Assembly (NCBI RefSeq): GCF_010183535.1
Contig: NC_071332.1
Location: forward strand, 21,080,001-21,144,000
DNA from: Caenorhabditis remanei
Lineage: Eukaryota; Nematoda; Chromadorea; Rhabditida; Rhabditidae
Direction: 5' to 3'
DNA length: 64,000 nucleotides
Below the pieces are notes generated by a model that did no database searches, had not been told where the DNA came from, and saw only the letters and a program-made list of their open reading frames with translations. How positions within the stretch are numbered: the stretch's first letter is position 1; each line of letters starts with the position of its first letter. The position numbers and the translations under genes are program-made. Below are positions 37,683-48,774 of the stretch, one piece after another.

Positions 37683-37955
37683 TTTCTGGAAATATACCAC
37701 TACTTTAGGTGCATTTTTTACTTTTTTTTGTTAAAAAACTATGAAAATAGCTCATTATTCAGTTAATTTCGATTTAAAAATTAAAAAAAACCGTTGGAGG
37801 GTAAATGTCGTCAAATTAAATGCCAGGTCCGCAATTCTGCCGGCGCGGTGTTTGCGTACTTGTCAACCGTACCCCGTCTCATTAAACCGACCGCCAGTGT
37901 GATTTGTTTTAATTTCAAAAAAATCGATAATTCCGTTCAATTTTGAATTTTCAGA
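37683..37955. promoter_or_regulatory. Shared mrps-28 / EMC10 divergent promoter region
   Basis: Only 273 bases separate the two start codons. A GC-richer core (about 37815-37900, including CCGGCGCGGTGTTTGCGTAC) lies between AT-rich flanks with no repeats, which suggests constrained control sequence. Both genes are of housekeeping type, in keeping with a bidirectional promoter. Confidence 0.5.
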
Positions 37956-40668
37956 ATGCAAATTAAACCTTCACTTCTCACTGCTCTACTCATTCTTCCC
38001 ATTTTTTGCACGTCAGAATGGACAATTGACCTCGAATATAGTTTGAATGGTTTGTCTCAAAAAATCAATATTTAAAAAAATTTAAAATTTCAAAAATTTC
38101 AGGATTTACCAACAGTTATCCACTGGGAAATATCGAAATGCGACGCGGTTTCGACGGAAATTTCACGGGAACTTTTAAACCGAGTCAAGAGCAAAATTTC
38201 GGACAAAAGTAGTTTTTTGAATTAGAAATTGAATTTTTTTTTTAAATTCCCAAATTTTAGGTTATCTTCTGCTCAGGATGAAACATATTCCGTCAGAGCG
38301 AAGTCTTCTACACAAAATGGGCAGACTTTTTTGACTACTAGTGATCCGGTAGGTAAATTGGCAAAATTTACATTGTTATTGCGCTCCAAATGGTTCCCAG
38401 TGAATTCTAAACTGAAAAAATGGTTTTCCTGATCTTTTTTAGGTCTAGAAAACCTAAAATTCATCAAATAAACCGTACTTTCCTCTTGCTCAAAAATTCA
38501 GCGCGCCCCCACTCATATCTACGCCCTCCTCGCCCTCTTCTCGATTGCGCACGCGTGGCCGAGTGGTTAAGGCGCGCCGTTGTCTACCCCGTCGGTGACC
38601 TCTTCGGCCAGTTCAATCCCCCATGGCAACAAATTCCAATCGTGTGATTTCTAGCAACGCGATTGAGCCGACGCCATGGGAAAGTGTATTCCAACGGCTA
38701 TTAGATCCCATTAACGCTACATTCAATTAGCGATCGTGGTTTGCACGTAGTCGACATTTTGTTTTTCCCCCTTTTTTTGTCTTTTTCTATAGATTTCTGC
38801 GAAAAAATCGAAAAATTATGATTAATGTCAATCAAGAGCTTTTCAAAGCCGAAAATCATGATTTTTGTCAGAAATAATGAATTTTTTCAGTCAAAATCAC
38901 ATAAAAATGTTTAAAATTGTCTCGATTTCAGCTCAAATATTCAGAAAAATCACGATTTCTGACATTTTTCAACCCTAAAATGTGCAATTTTCATGTCGAA
39001 CTTTTCGGTCTTGACTAAAAAAAAAAGGATTTTTCGCTAAAAATAGTGATTTTTGCTTTTAAAAAACCGATTTTTCAACTAAAAAAAGCCATTTTTCGAC
39101 TAAAATTAGCGATATTTAATTAAATAACCCGATTTTTGGCTGAAAAAAGCGATTTTTTTCACTGAAAAACCGAATTTTCAACTAAAAATAACGATGTTTG
39201 GCTGAAAAAAAGCGTTTATTTAAAAAAAAAAGAAATTTTTCAGTGCCTCTTCCTTCACTCGAACCTCTTCCACGTCTTCTGGCTCTCAATTTCCCAAGAA
39301 AAGCAACAATTACACACGATTACAGTATTCCCAGATACTGTGGCGTGGCGTAACGATGAAGAGGGCGGGAAATACGAATCACTTGGAAAAACGTGTAAAG
39401 AACGAAGCTCATTGGCATCTGAATCTCGCGGAACACCGAAAGGAATCGTCCACGTCGTCGGTGAATCCACGTTGCCAACTCCAGACACGGCGTCATTCGT
39501 TCAGAAGATGGAGAGAGAAAAACGGGCGAAACAGCACGGAGCCGATGCCGATAATCGCAGTTTTATCGCGAAATATGTGGGGTTTTCGCGAAAATTTTTG
39601 AAAATTTCAACAATTTATTGTCGAAAAATCGCATTTTTCGACCAGAAATCTTCATTTTTGATCGAAAAATCACTTTTTTTTGTAGAAAAAATTGGTTTTT
39701 TTCAGTTAAAATTTGCTTTTTTAGTCAAAAAAAGTTGGAAAATTGATCTGGAAGAGGGAAAGTTAGGTTATAAGGCGGATTTCTAGGCCACCAGCCGAAA
39801 TTTTGTGATTTTTAACGATTTTCTGGTGAAAAATCGCATTTTCGACTCAAAATGAGCAAAATTGGTGAGTTTCGGGTTTCTAGGCCATGAGGCGGATTTC
39901 TAGGCCATCGAATTGAGAAAAGCACGTTTTTGAACATTTTGAGCCAGATTTTTGCGATTTTTACCAATTTTCTGGTGAAAAATCGCTTTTTTCCACATAT
40001 TTTTAGTCAAAAAATCGCAGAATAGTTGCGATTTTTATCATTTCAGGTCATTTTTTGCAGAAAAATCGCATTTTTTCCACCAGAAATCATCATTTTTAGA
40101 CAAAAATTGTGATTTTTATCATTTTCAGGTCACTTTTTGTCGAAAAATCGCTCGATTTAGTCTAAAATTGATCGGGTTTCGCTGATTTTTGATCGCAAAA
40201 GCCGATTTTTTAAGTTTTTCAATGCGAAAACAGCGAATTTTTGATAGTTTTTGACAAAAATAGTTTTTGACAAAAAAATGACAAAATCTGGCTGAAATTC
40301 GGTTCTTATTCGAAAACGGCTGAAATTGACCGGATTTCGCTGATTTTTGTGGGAAAATGATGAATTTTTGAATGATTTTGACTCAAAAACTATCAAAAAT
40401 GCATTATTTTCGCATTAAAAAAGTTAAAATTTCGAGCAAAATACGGTCAAAAACCACCGAATTTCAGCCGGATTTGGGTTTTTTAGGTGAAAAACTAGGA
40501 AAATTTTAGATTTTTCATACAAAAACCTCAATTTTTCGCTGAAAATGGCGAATTTTCAGTCAATTTTATGTATATTTTCAGTGGATGTACATCGTTCCCG
40601 TCGTCCTCTTCGCCGTCATCTCAAGTGCAATGAATCCGGAAGGCGCCGAAGGCGCGCCAGCTCAATAA
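37956..40668 (+). CDS. EMC10: ER membrane protein complex subunit 10
   Basis: Five exons, 37956-38049, 38103-38208, 38261-38348, 39244-39576 and 40582-40668, join to 235 residues. A signal peptide (MQIKPSLLTALLILPIFCTS) opens the protein. The lumenal part includes CLFLHSNLFHVFWLSIS, the position of the ACSLVESHLSDQL-type segment of the family. The hallmark EMC10 end follows: PDTASFVQKMEREKRAKQ, NRSFIAKYWMYIVPVVLF, one C-terminal membrane span (about 208-224). EMC10 is the lumenal, single-span subunit of the complex that inserts tail-anchored and multi-pass proteins in the ER membrane. The last codons (GAEGAPAQ) run through a family B GGCGCGCC motif, and AATAAA overlaps the stop (40664-40669). 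TTTTCAG lies two bases upstream of the ATG. The tRNA-like sequence at 38549-38630 lies in intron 3. Confidence 0.92.
38549..38630 (+). pseudogene. Degenerate tRNA-like sequence (Ser/Leu type) in EMC10 intron 3
   Basis: A strong A box (TGGCCGAGTGGTTAAGGC, 38556-38573) with a D arm that pairs, and a B box (GTTCAATCC) at 38611-38619, are spaced as in a long-variable-arm tRNA. The anticodon stem, T stem and acceptor stem do not pair, so I read it as a tRNA pseudogene or the head of a tRNA-derived SINE. Internal Pol III promoter boxes remain intact. Confidence 0.5.
39748..39978 (-). repeat. Inverted duplicate of BAP18-like intron 1 end, inside EMC10 intron 4
   Basis: The reverse complement of this stretch matches 41960-42192 almost base for base: GAAATCCGCCTCATGGCCTA, CAATTTTGCTCATTTTGAGT, GGCTCAAAATGTTCAAAAAC and, at the end, CTAACTTTCCCTCTTCCAG. 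The copied block stops exactly at the acceptor AG of BAP18-like exon 2. Confidence 0.85.
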
Positions 40669-41016
40669 ATTCATTTTTCCCGTCGAATTTTGTTAATTTC
40701 TCAGTGATTTTCTCCCTATTTTTCCTATTTTCACCATATTTTCAGCTTTCTCCCCCTTCTTTCCACTCGATTTCGGGTACCTTTTAGATATATTAGTATT
40801 GTGGTAAGTGCGCTCCATTGAGAATTTTTGATTTTTTTTTGTTGATAGAGCGCATTTCCTATAATTCTGTTATTTTTAATAATATTGCGCCGAAAAAATG
40901 TTTATTTATTGATTTTTATCAAATTTTTATCATTTTTGAAATGTTTACCGTGAATTTCGGTGATTTTGAATATCTTGCAATGATTTTTTATTGAAATTTC
41001 TCAAATTTCCATTCAG
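40669..41016. other. EMC10 to BAP18-like intergenic gap
   Basis: 348 bases between the EMC10 stop and the next ATG in the same orientation, AT-rich, with one short AGTGCGCTCCATTGAGA-type repeat at about 40808. ATTCAG directly abuts the downstream ATG. Spacing and signals permit an operon with SL2 trans-splicing but do not prove it. Confidence 0.45.
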
Positions 41017-44000
41017 ATGAACTCCAGAAACTACGAGACACACGTACCGCCACTGGCGAGTAACACAGTGACGATCGCAACTTCCTCGACGGGACAGGTT
41101 TGTTGAAAATAGCGATTTTTGCGGATTTTTAGTCGAAAAATGCGATTTTTTGAAACTTTTGACCCGAAAATTGTGAAAAATCGCAAAATTCCCACTGAAA
41201 ATGCTGATTTTTTGTCGAAAAATGACTTGAAAATTGCCAAAAGTAGCAAAACTTCGCTAAACATGCTGATTTCTAGTCGAAAAATGCGCTTTTTTCAGAA
41301 AAAAAAACCCGAAAATTGTGAAAAATCGCAAAATTTCAACTAAAAACACTCACAAACGTGCTCATGCGATTTTTTCGACCAAAAAGATGTGAAAATTGCT
41401 ATTTTTCACATGAAAATTGATTAAAACTGCGATTTTTTGACTAAAATAGTGGAATATACCGATTTTTCGACTGAAAATTACCCGAAAATTGTGAAAAATC
41501 GTAAATTTTCGGATGAAAACACTCAAAATCGTGCTCGTGGCCTAGAAATCCCCCTCATGGCCTAACTTTCCCTCTTTTCCAGGACCATAGCGATTTTTCA
41601 ATTAATATACGTGAAAATGCGATTTTTAACCGGAAAATATGTGAAAAATGCGTCCTGAAAATTGTCAAAGATCACAATTTCTCGCCTAAAAATTCTGATT
41701 TTCAGTGAAAAACTGCGATTTTTCAGCAAAAAATTACTTGGAAATTGTCAGAAATCGCAAAATTTTCCCTAAAACTGCTGATTTTTCGTCTGAAAATCAC
41801 AATTTTTCAACTAAAAAAGGGGGTTTTCACCTGAAAATCGTTAAAAATCACAAAAAATTTCGGCTGGTGGCCTAGAAATCCGCTTCATGGCCTAACTTTC
41901 CCCCTCTTCCAGCTCCATAGCGATTTTTCGGCTGAAAATAGTAGAAAATTGCGATTTACGACCTGAAAATCGTTAAAAATCACAAAAATCTGGCTCAAAA
42001 TGTTCAAAAACGTGCTTTTCTCAATTCGATGGCCTAGAAATCCGCCTCATGGCCTAGAAACCCTGAAACTCACCAATTTTGCTCATTTTGAGTCGAAAAA
42101 TGCAATTTTTCACCAGAAAATCGTTAAAAATCACAAAATTTCGGCCGGTGGCCTAGAAATCCGCCTCATGGCCTAACTTTCCCCTCTTCCAGGGCCGCCT
42201 CCAACAACAATTCACCGGTATTCGCCCCCTCAATTCCGTCCCAATGCGTCAAGTTCCCATACGAAAAGTGGCTCACGACGGAGGGGGCGGAGCCTCCACA
42301 AGCTCCGCCCAATTTCTACAAATCAAAGAGGAAGTTGACGATGGATTCGGAACGCCGACTTGCTCATCGGGTCCACTCATCGCCTCAACCTCCAACTCAT
42401 TCCAACAATATCAAAGGGGCGGTCCGACTGGAGGGGGCGGAGCTACAGTAACCTCGGGAGCCCTCGTAATGAATAATAACGGGGATCGAAGTAGTATGGC
42501 AATGGATCAACCGGCGCCCGTCAATTTGGCTGCGAAGGTGGCCGAAGTTTTTCTGACCGCCGGCCACGCATTCCAGAAATTGGGTGATTTGACACTTCAA
42601 TTGCACACGACGACCGATGTGGATGAGAGTAAATGGTCGGAGAAAGAGGTGGATAATTTGAAGAATGCGTTGACGAGATTTGCACATGATTTGGATCAGA
42701 TTAGTAGTGCTGTGCAGAATCGGAGCACGTGAGTTTGGAGGGGAAACTAGCTGAAAATGGCTCCAAAATGACTTAGAATCGGTTGAAATTGGTTAAAATC
42801 GGCTGAAATTGACCAAAAACTATCGAAAATAACTTAAATTAGCTGGAAATTAGCTGAAATTGATAAAAAATGGATGAATTTTGCTTTTAATTCATTCACT
42901 CAAAAACGGGTCAAAAACAGCTGAAATTGGCCGAAAATGATTCAAAATGAGCCAGAATTCGATTCGTATCACCTTTATTGGCTGAAAATGATCAGAAATT
43001 GGTCAGAAATCGGTCGAAAAAGGCATAAATTCGCTGGAAATGAGCTGAAAATGAACGACTTTTGCTTTAAAATCAGTTAAAACCGGTCAAAAACAGCTAG
43101 AATTGGCTGAAAATGTTCGCACATGATTTGGATCAGATTAGTAGTGCTGTGCAGAATCGGAGCACGTGAGTTTGGAGGGGAAACTGGCTGAAAATGGCTC
43201 CAAAATGAGTTAGAATTGGTTGAAATTGGTTAAAATCGGTTGAAATTGATCGAAAATTGGTCAGAAATCGGTCGAAAATAGCTTAAATTAGCTGAAAATA
43301 GGCTAAAATTGATGGATTTGGCTTAAAATCTGTTAAAACCGGTCAAAATCGTCTGTAATTGGCTGAAAATGATTCAAAAGTGATCGATATTGGTTCAAAA
43401 TGACTTAGAATCGGTTGAAATCGGTTGAAATCGGCTGAAATCGGTCAAAAATGACTGAAATTAGCTGAAATTCAGCTGATGAAAAATAGATGAATTGGCT
43501 TAAAATCTGTTAAAACCGGTCTAAAATGGCTCAGAAAAGTCCAAAATTGTCGGAAATTGGCTGAAAATGAACCAGAAGTGATCGAAATTGGTTCAAAATG
43601 ACTTAGAATTGGAAATGGGTGGAAACTAGCTGAAAATGGCTACAAAATGACCCAGAATTGGTTGAAATTGGTTAAAATCGGCTGAAATTGATCGAAAATT
43701 GGTCAGAAATCGGTTGAAAATAGCTTAAATTAGCTGAAAATCAGCTGAAATTGTTAAAAAATGGACGAATCAGTTCAAGCCGGTCAAAATCGTCTGAAAT
43801 TAGCTGAAAATTGTCCAAAATTGATCAAAAATTGCTCAAAAATGACTGAAATTAGCTGAAAATTGACAAAAAGCATATTTTTAAGCTCAAAAACAAGTTT
43901 TTGGGCCTAAAAACACAATTTTTACCCCCAAAAACCGTCGAAAATCACCTAAAACTCCCTATGGCCTAATTTTCCGATTTGGTGGCCTAGAAATCCAATT

Positions 44001-47000
44001 CTTCCCGAAAACTAGTCTCTGAACCCAATTTTGACGATTTTCTTCCATTTCGAACTGAGAAAAGTGCAAAAAATGGTCGTGGCCTAGAAAATTTGCGGAA
44101 AACTAGTCCTGAGGCCGTATTCATGAACATTTACCAAGTAAACCGTTTTACCATGGTAAATCTTTACCAAGGTAAACAGGGGGTAAATCGTTTACCGCGG
44201 TAAACCATTTACCGTATTCACAAGACATTTTTACCAAGGTAAAAATTTACCTTGGTAAATGTAGTTGTTTTCCCTCAAAAACTCATTGACTAAACGTCTC
44301 AATGACTGCATAGAATCATTGACTCCACATTTTCAATGACTATAATATCCCAGAAAAAGTAGCAGACTAGCCCTATTAGGAATCAGTTTCTATTCATGAA
44401 GATGATATTTGAAGCTATTAAATGAAAAGTGGAGATTTTTCTATTAGCGTTCTACAATCAAAACGCAGATTCTTGTGTATAAAGTCATAGCTATAGCACA
44501 TTAATTAACCGAAGCAGGTCTTCAAATATCGTTAAAAGTAGATGTGTTTTGACCATAATATGATGGAAGTCGTGAAGTTACTACCGTAATATATCCTTTT
44601 TTGTACAAACACATTTTGATAAGTTATCAATAGACAAAGTAAAATATCGCAATTTCTGCAGTTTCTCACTGCTAAAAGAAGAGTTTTGGACCTGCCCACA
44701 TTGATAGACTGTAACTTGTTAGCAAATGAACGTACAAAAAAATTTTCAACTATAAAAATGAAGCTCTATTGTTTATCTATATATTAATTTAAAAATTTAA
44801 CTAAAAAAATGTGAGCATCGCTTTCTTTTTGGAGGATCCTTTCACTAGCTCTACTGTAATTGGTTCGGTAAATCCCATTTACTCGCAAAAAAGATGGGTA
44901 AATGTTTTCACCATGGTAAACGCATTTACCACAACTGCCGATTTTTCATGCATACCATTTTTCACCAATTTACCACAGTAAACGATTTACCTTGCTCATT
45001 TACCTCGAGGTAAATGTTCATGCATACGGCCTCTGGTTGAAAATTAAATCAAAAATCGGTCAGAAATCGGTCGAAAATCGGTCGAAAATTACTGAAATTA
45101 GTAATTTTTGAGTTTTAAAAACCAATTTTTCCATGTTTTTGGCTGTAAATCATCGAAAATTGATCAGAAATCTGCAAAAAATGACTGAAATTTGCCATTT
45201 TTGAGGTTTAGAACCATTTTTTCCACTTTTTTGGCTGAAAATTATTAAAAGTTGGTAAAAAATGGCTGAAGAATTGGTAATTTTTGAGATTTAAAACCAT
45301 TTTTTCGGCTGAAAATGATAGAAAATGAATCAGAAAACTGCCAAAAATGACTGAAAAACGACTGAAATTGGTCATTTTTGAGGTTTCAAAACCAATTTTT
45401 TCCATTTTTTGGCTGAAAATCATTGAAAATTGATCGAAAAATTACTGAAATTCGTTGTTTTTTCCATTTTTGGCTGAAAATGATCAAAAATCAATCCAAA
45501 ACCTGCCCAAAAATGACTGAAATTTCCAATTTTTTTCAGTCGCCTCGTAAAAAACGAGATCAAACGACGCCATATGCTGGCTGCCGACGATTCTCAACAA
45601 GCACCGAAACGAATGCAAATGAGTGGAGTGGGCGGAGTCCAGGGACAACCGACGGGTACTTATACGACAGTGAATTCAGTTGGAATGATGTCTGGACACG
45701 CTGTTCCACTCGGACAGAAAAGATTGGGTGGTGGAGGACTGACGATGGGAAAATTGATGGCTGCTAGGGTGAGTTTCGACTGAAAATAGTGGAAAAATAC
45801 TATTTTTTAGCGAAAAATTACTTGAAAATGTTTAAAATCGCAAAATTTCGACCAAAAATGATGCTTTTTAGTCGAAAAACGACCTGAAAATGTTTAAAAA
45901 TCTTAATTTTTTACCTAAAAATGTAGATTTTTAGGCGAAAATGCGATTTTTCAGCAAAGATTAACCCGAAATTGTTTAAAAATCGCAAAATTTCAACTAA
46001 AAATGTCGATTTTTAGTCGAAAAATCCTGATTTTCAGTCGAGAAATGCGATTTTTCAGCAAAAAATGACTTGAAAATTGTAAAAAATCGCAAAATTTTGC
46101 CCAAAAATGTTGATTTCTGGTCGAAAAATGCGAATTTTTCTACTGAAAATTGTTGAAAAATGCGAATTTTTCGACTAGAAATCCCAATTTCGGACTAAAA
46201 ATGAGATTTTTCGAATGGAAAAATGGAAAATAGCGAATTTTTTGGCTGAAAAAACGATTTTTGGATCGAAAATAGCGATTTTTCAACTGGAAAAAGTGAT
46301 TTTTTTCTCAAAAAATGGTTTAAAATCGCGATTTTTCGACTAAAAAGTGCGATTTTCCCATTAAATATGCAATTTTTGACCGGAAAAGGCGATTTTCGAC
46401 TGAAAAAAACCAATTTTTCCACTAAAAAAAAGCGATTTTACGAAAAAAAAACCAGATTTTCATAGTTGTCAAGGCCCGGCCCGGGCAAATTGGCGCGAAA
46501 GTCAAAATTTCAAATTTTTTGAAAATTTTTGAAGTTTTTCGCGAAAAAGTCAAATTTTCGACTATGATTCAGAATTAGAAGAAATTCTGAAAATTAGTCA
46601 AAAATGATCACATTTTCGATGAAAAATTGGGAAAAAAGGGTCATTTTTTGAAGCCGGGCCTTCGGGCCTAGCCGGGCCTCGACAACTATGCAAAATTTCA
46701 CCTAAGAATGTCGATTTTCAGTCGAAAAATGCGTTTTTTTCAGCAAAAAATGAGGTGAAAATTGAAAAAAATCGCAAAATTTCGCCCAAAATGATGATTT
46801 CTAGTCGAAAAATGACCTGAAAATTGCCAAAAATCTCAAAATTCCACCTAAAAATGTCGATTTTTAGTCGAAAAATGCGATTTTTCTGCAAAAATTGACC
46901 CAAAAATGTTTAAAAATCGCAAAATTTCGCACAAACATGCCCAAAATCGTGCTTTTCTCAGTTCGATGGCCTAGAAATCCGCCTCATGACCTAACTTTCC

Positions 47001-47715
47001 CTCTTCCAGGTCAATTTTCCAACGACTGAAAATAGTGTTGAAAATAGTTTTAAAAATCGCGAAACTTTTGCCAAAAGTACTCAAAATCGAAAAAAAAAAG
47101 GTTTTTTGACTAAAAAGTGATTTTTCGACTAAATAAAAAAGATTTTTGACTAAAAAACGGATTTTTCGATCAAAAGAAAAGTGATTTTCGACTAAAAATG
47201 GTTGAAAATCGTGATTTTTCCATTAAATATGCAATTTTCGACTGAGAAAACCCATTTTTCGACTGGAAAATACTATTTCAAATCAATTTTTACGCCCCAA
47301 ACCCCCAATTTTCCAGACAATGATCCCGGCCGCCCGTTTCACGGTGACTCCGATTCCGGGCTCCGCCTCCTCTTCCTCTGGGCTCCACCCCTCCGTCGTC
47401 AACTCTCAATCTCAGTCTCCATCACCCGCCGGAATGCCACAATTACAGTCTCAAAGTGGAGGACCATCGACATCGTCAGTGGGCGGAGCTTCCTCGTCCA
47501 GAATAATATCGACGACGACGTCAGGAACGACGACGCCTTCTGGAGCCAATAGTAGTACGCCGACGACGATGACTCGAGTCATGGCGCCACAATTACAGCA
47601 TGGAGGAGGAGGTGTGACAAAGAATCAGAATTCAGTGGTGAAACAACGAGTCATGACACCAGTGACGATGAGTATGCCCACGTCTGGAGCACTCGTTTTA
47701 GAGCATACTGATTAA
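41017..47715 (+). CDS. BAP18-like SANT-domain chromatin protein
   Basis: Four exons, 41017-41097, 42193-42728, 45540-45768 and 47317-47715, join to 414 residues. Residues about 135-225 match the BAP18 (C17orf49) core: VNLAAKVAEVFLTAGHAFQK, LGDLTLQLHTTTD, then a SANT/Myb-like helix set (KWSEKEVDNLKNALTRFAHD, LDQISSAVQNRST, RLVKNEIKRR). BAP18 belongs to NURF/BPTF- and MLL/WDR5-type complexes and is tied to H3K4me3 chromatin. The nematode protein is longer than the ~170-residue human one through Gly/Ser/Gln-rich flanks (for example GGGGAST and the Ser/Thr-rich last exon). The ATG directly follows ATTCAG, so it may be trans-spliced. Introns of 1.1, 2.8 and 1.5 kb hold copied splice sites and a DNA-transposon-like element. 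A different last exon cannot be excluded. Confidence 0.85.
41536..42192. repeat. Three tandem copies of a 3' splice-site module in BAP18-like intron 1
   Basis: The block GGCCTAGAAATCCGCCTCAT, GGCCTAACTTTCCCTCTTCC, AG occurs with small changes ending at 41582, 41912 and 42192. Only the last is the splice acceptor used in the in-frame model. The first two are each followed by a CCATAGCGATTTTTC word. A fourth copy ends at 47010 in intron 3. Confidence 0.8.
43119..43165 (+). pseudogene. Duplicated end of BAP18-like exon 2 in intron 2
   Basis: The 47 bases ending exon 2 (42682-42728, GCACATGATTTGGATCAG and onward) are repeated exactly at 43119-43165, and the GTGAGTTTGGAGGGGAAACT donor context is repeated after it. 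The offset is 437 bases. A third, more degenerate copy of the downstream intron part begins near 43612. Only the exon's end was copied, with no acceptor, so it is probably not spliced as an exon. Confidence 0.9.
44111..45033. mobile_element. 923-bp TIR element with TTTACC/GGTAAA subterminal repeats
   Basis: The termini GAGGCCGTATTCATGAACAT + TTACC and the inverse at 45009-45033 differ at one of 25 positions. Just inside both ends are many GGTAAA/TTTACC hexamers, often as palindromic pairs; the interior is unlike the surrounding intron repeats. No transposase ORF is visible. This is the structure of a non-autonomous DNA transposon with subterminal protein-binding repeats. No clear target-site duplication was identified. 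Confidence 0.8.
46461..46690. mobile_element. 230-bp MITE, CATAGTTGTC and GGCCCGG termini
   Basis: CATAGTTGTCAAGGCCCGGC at the left end matches the inverse of the right end in 19 of 20 positions. Inside each terminus are further GGGCC blocks. The interior contains AAAAAGTCAAATTTTCGACT. A partial inverted relative lies at 17985-18142. Confidence 0.75.
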
Positions 47716-48676
47716 TTTAGGAGGCGGAGAGAGAGGAGAGAGAAGTGGAGGAAAAAATGCGAAAATTTGAGATTTTCGACAATTTTTTGGGTGAAAAATC
47801 CCAAAAAATCTCATTTTTCGAACAAAAATCAAAATTTTGGAGGAAATTTTGCGATTTTTGACAATTTTTCAGGTGAAAAGTCCCAAAAAATTGCATTTTT
47901 CGACCAAAAATCATCAATTTTGGAGGAAATTTTGCGATTCTTTTCAGGTCATTTTTCCTGAAAAATCTTGTTTTTTGACTAAAACTCATCACTTTTAACC
48001 GAAAATTTGCCATTTTTAACAATTTTTCACGTGAAAATTCTCAACAAATCACATTTTTTGACTAATAATGATGCCGAGTGCTCTGAAATTGAGTTCTGAT
48101 GAGTTTTTGGCTCTCAATACCAAGTTTTTCGTCTGGAAATGCGTTTTTTTCAGGTCTGAGATCATATTTTTGCTCAGAATTCAGTCTAGACGAGTTTTTG
48201 TCTGAAATCCGAGTTCACAGCATATTTTTCCAATTTTCCTGCTCAAAATTGTAGTTTTGAGCAACTTCCAGACACTCCTGGCTGAAAACCTCAATTTTGA
48301 GTAGAAAAATTGCGAAAATATGCTGTGAAATCGGATTTTCAGCCAAAAACTCGTCTAGACTGATTTCTGAGAGAAAAATCGAAAATTTAGCTAAAAAACT
48401 ACATTTCCAGACGAAAAATTTGGTGTTGAAATCGAAATTTCAGCCAAAAATTCATCTATATTCAATTTCAGATTTCCCTCGATTTTTCAGCCAAAAATTC
48501 ACCGAAAAATTTGAAAAATTCGAAAAAAAATCAAATTCTCCCTCTGTTCCCTCTCTCTCTATCCTACCGTCGCTTCTTATTCCATTTTTCAAAAAAAAAA
48601 ATTTTTTCCAACAAAAACAATCTCAATTGTCCTCCTTATTCACCACTTGTCACCCGTTGTCTTTCTCTTTCACGAG

Positions 48677-48774
48677 CGCGCTCTATTGAGAATCTCTTCG
48701 TGTACTCCACGTGGACAATCCGACGCTTTGGATTGTCCACGAGGACTACACGAAGAGATTCTCAATGGAGCGCG
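48677..48774. repeat. 98-bp hairpin, CGCGCTCTATTGAGAATCTC arms
   Basis: Two arms of about 45 bases, starting CGCGCTCTATTGAGAATCTC and then TTCGTGTACTCCACGTGGAC, fold with about five mismatches around CGACGCTTT. This is the complete form of the AGAGCGC/CACGTG words scattered as half copies in mrp-7 introns (4250-5070, 6030-6070). Confidence 0.85.

Noticed and set aside
41570..41600. Acceptor-like CTCTTTTCCAG at 41582 as the start of a BAP18-like exon
   Set aside because: The sequence after it (GACCATAGCGATTTTTC) is intron repeat with early stops; the in-frame acceptor is at 42192.
46195..46903. Minus-strand ORFs with FSRKSPFPVKN-type repeats
   Set aside because: Translations of degenerate AT-rich intron repeats of the BAP18-like gene.
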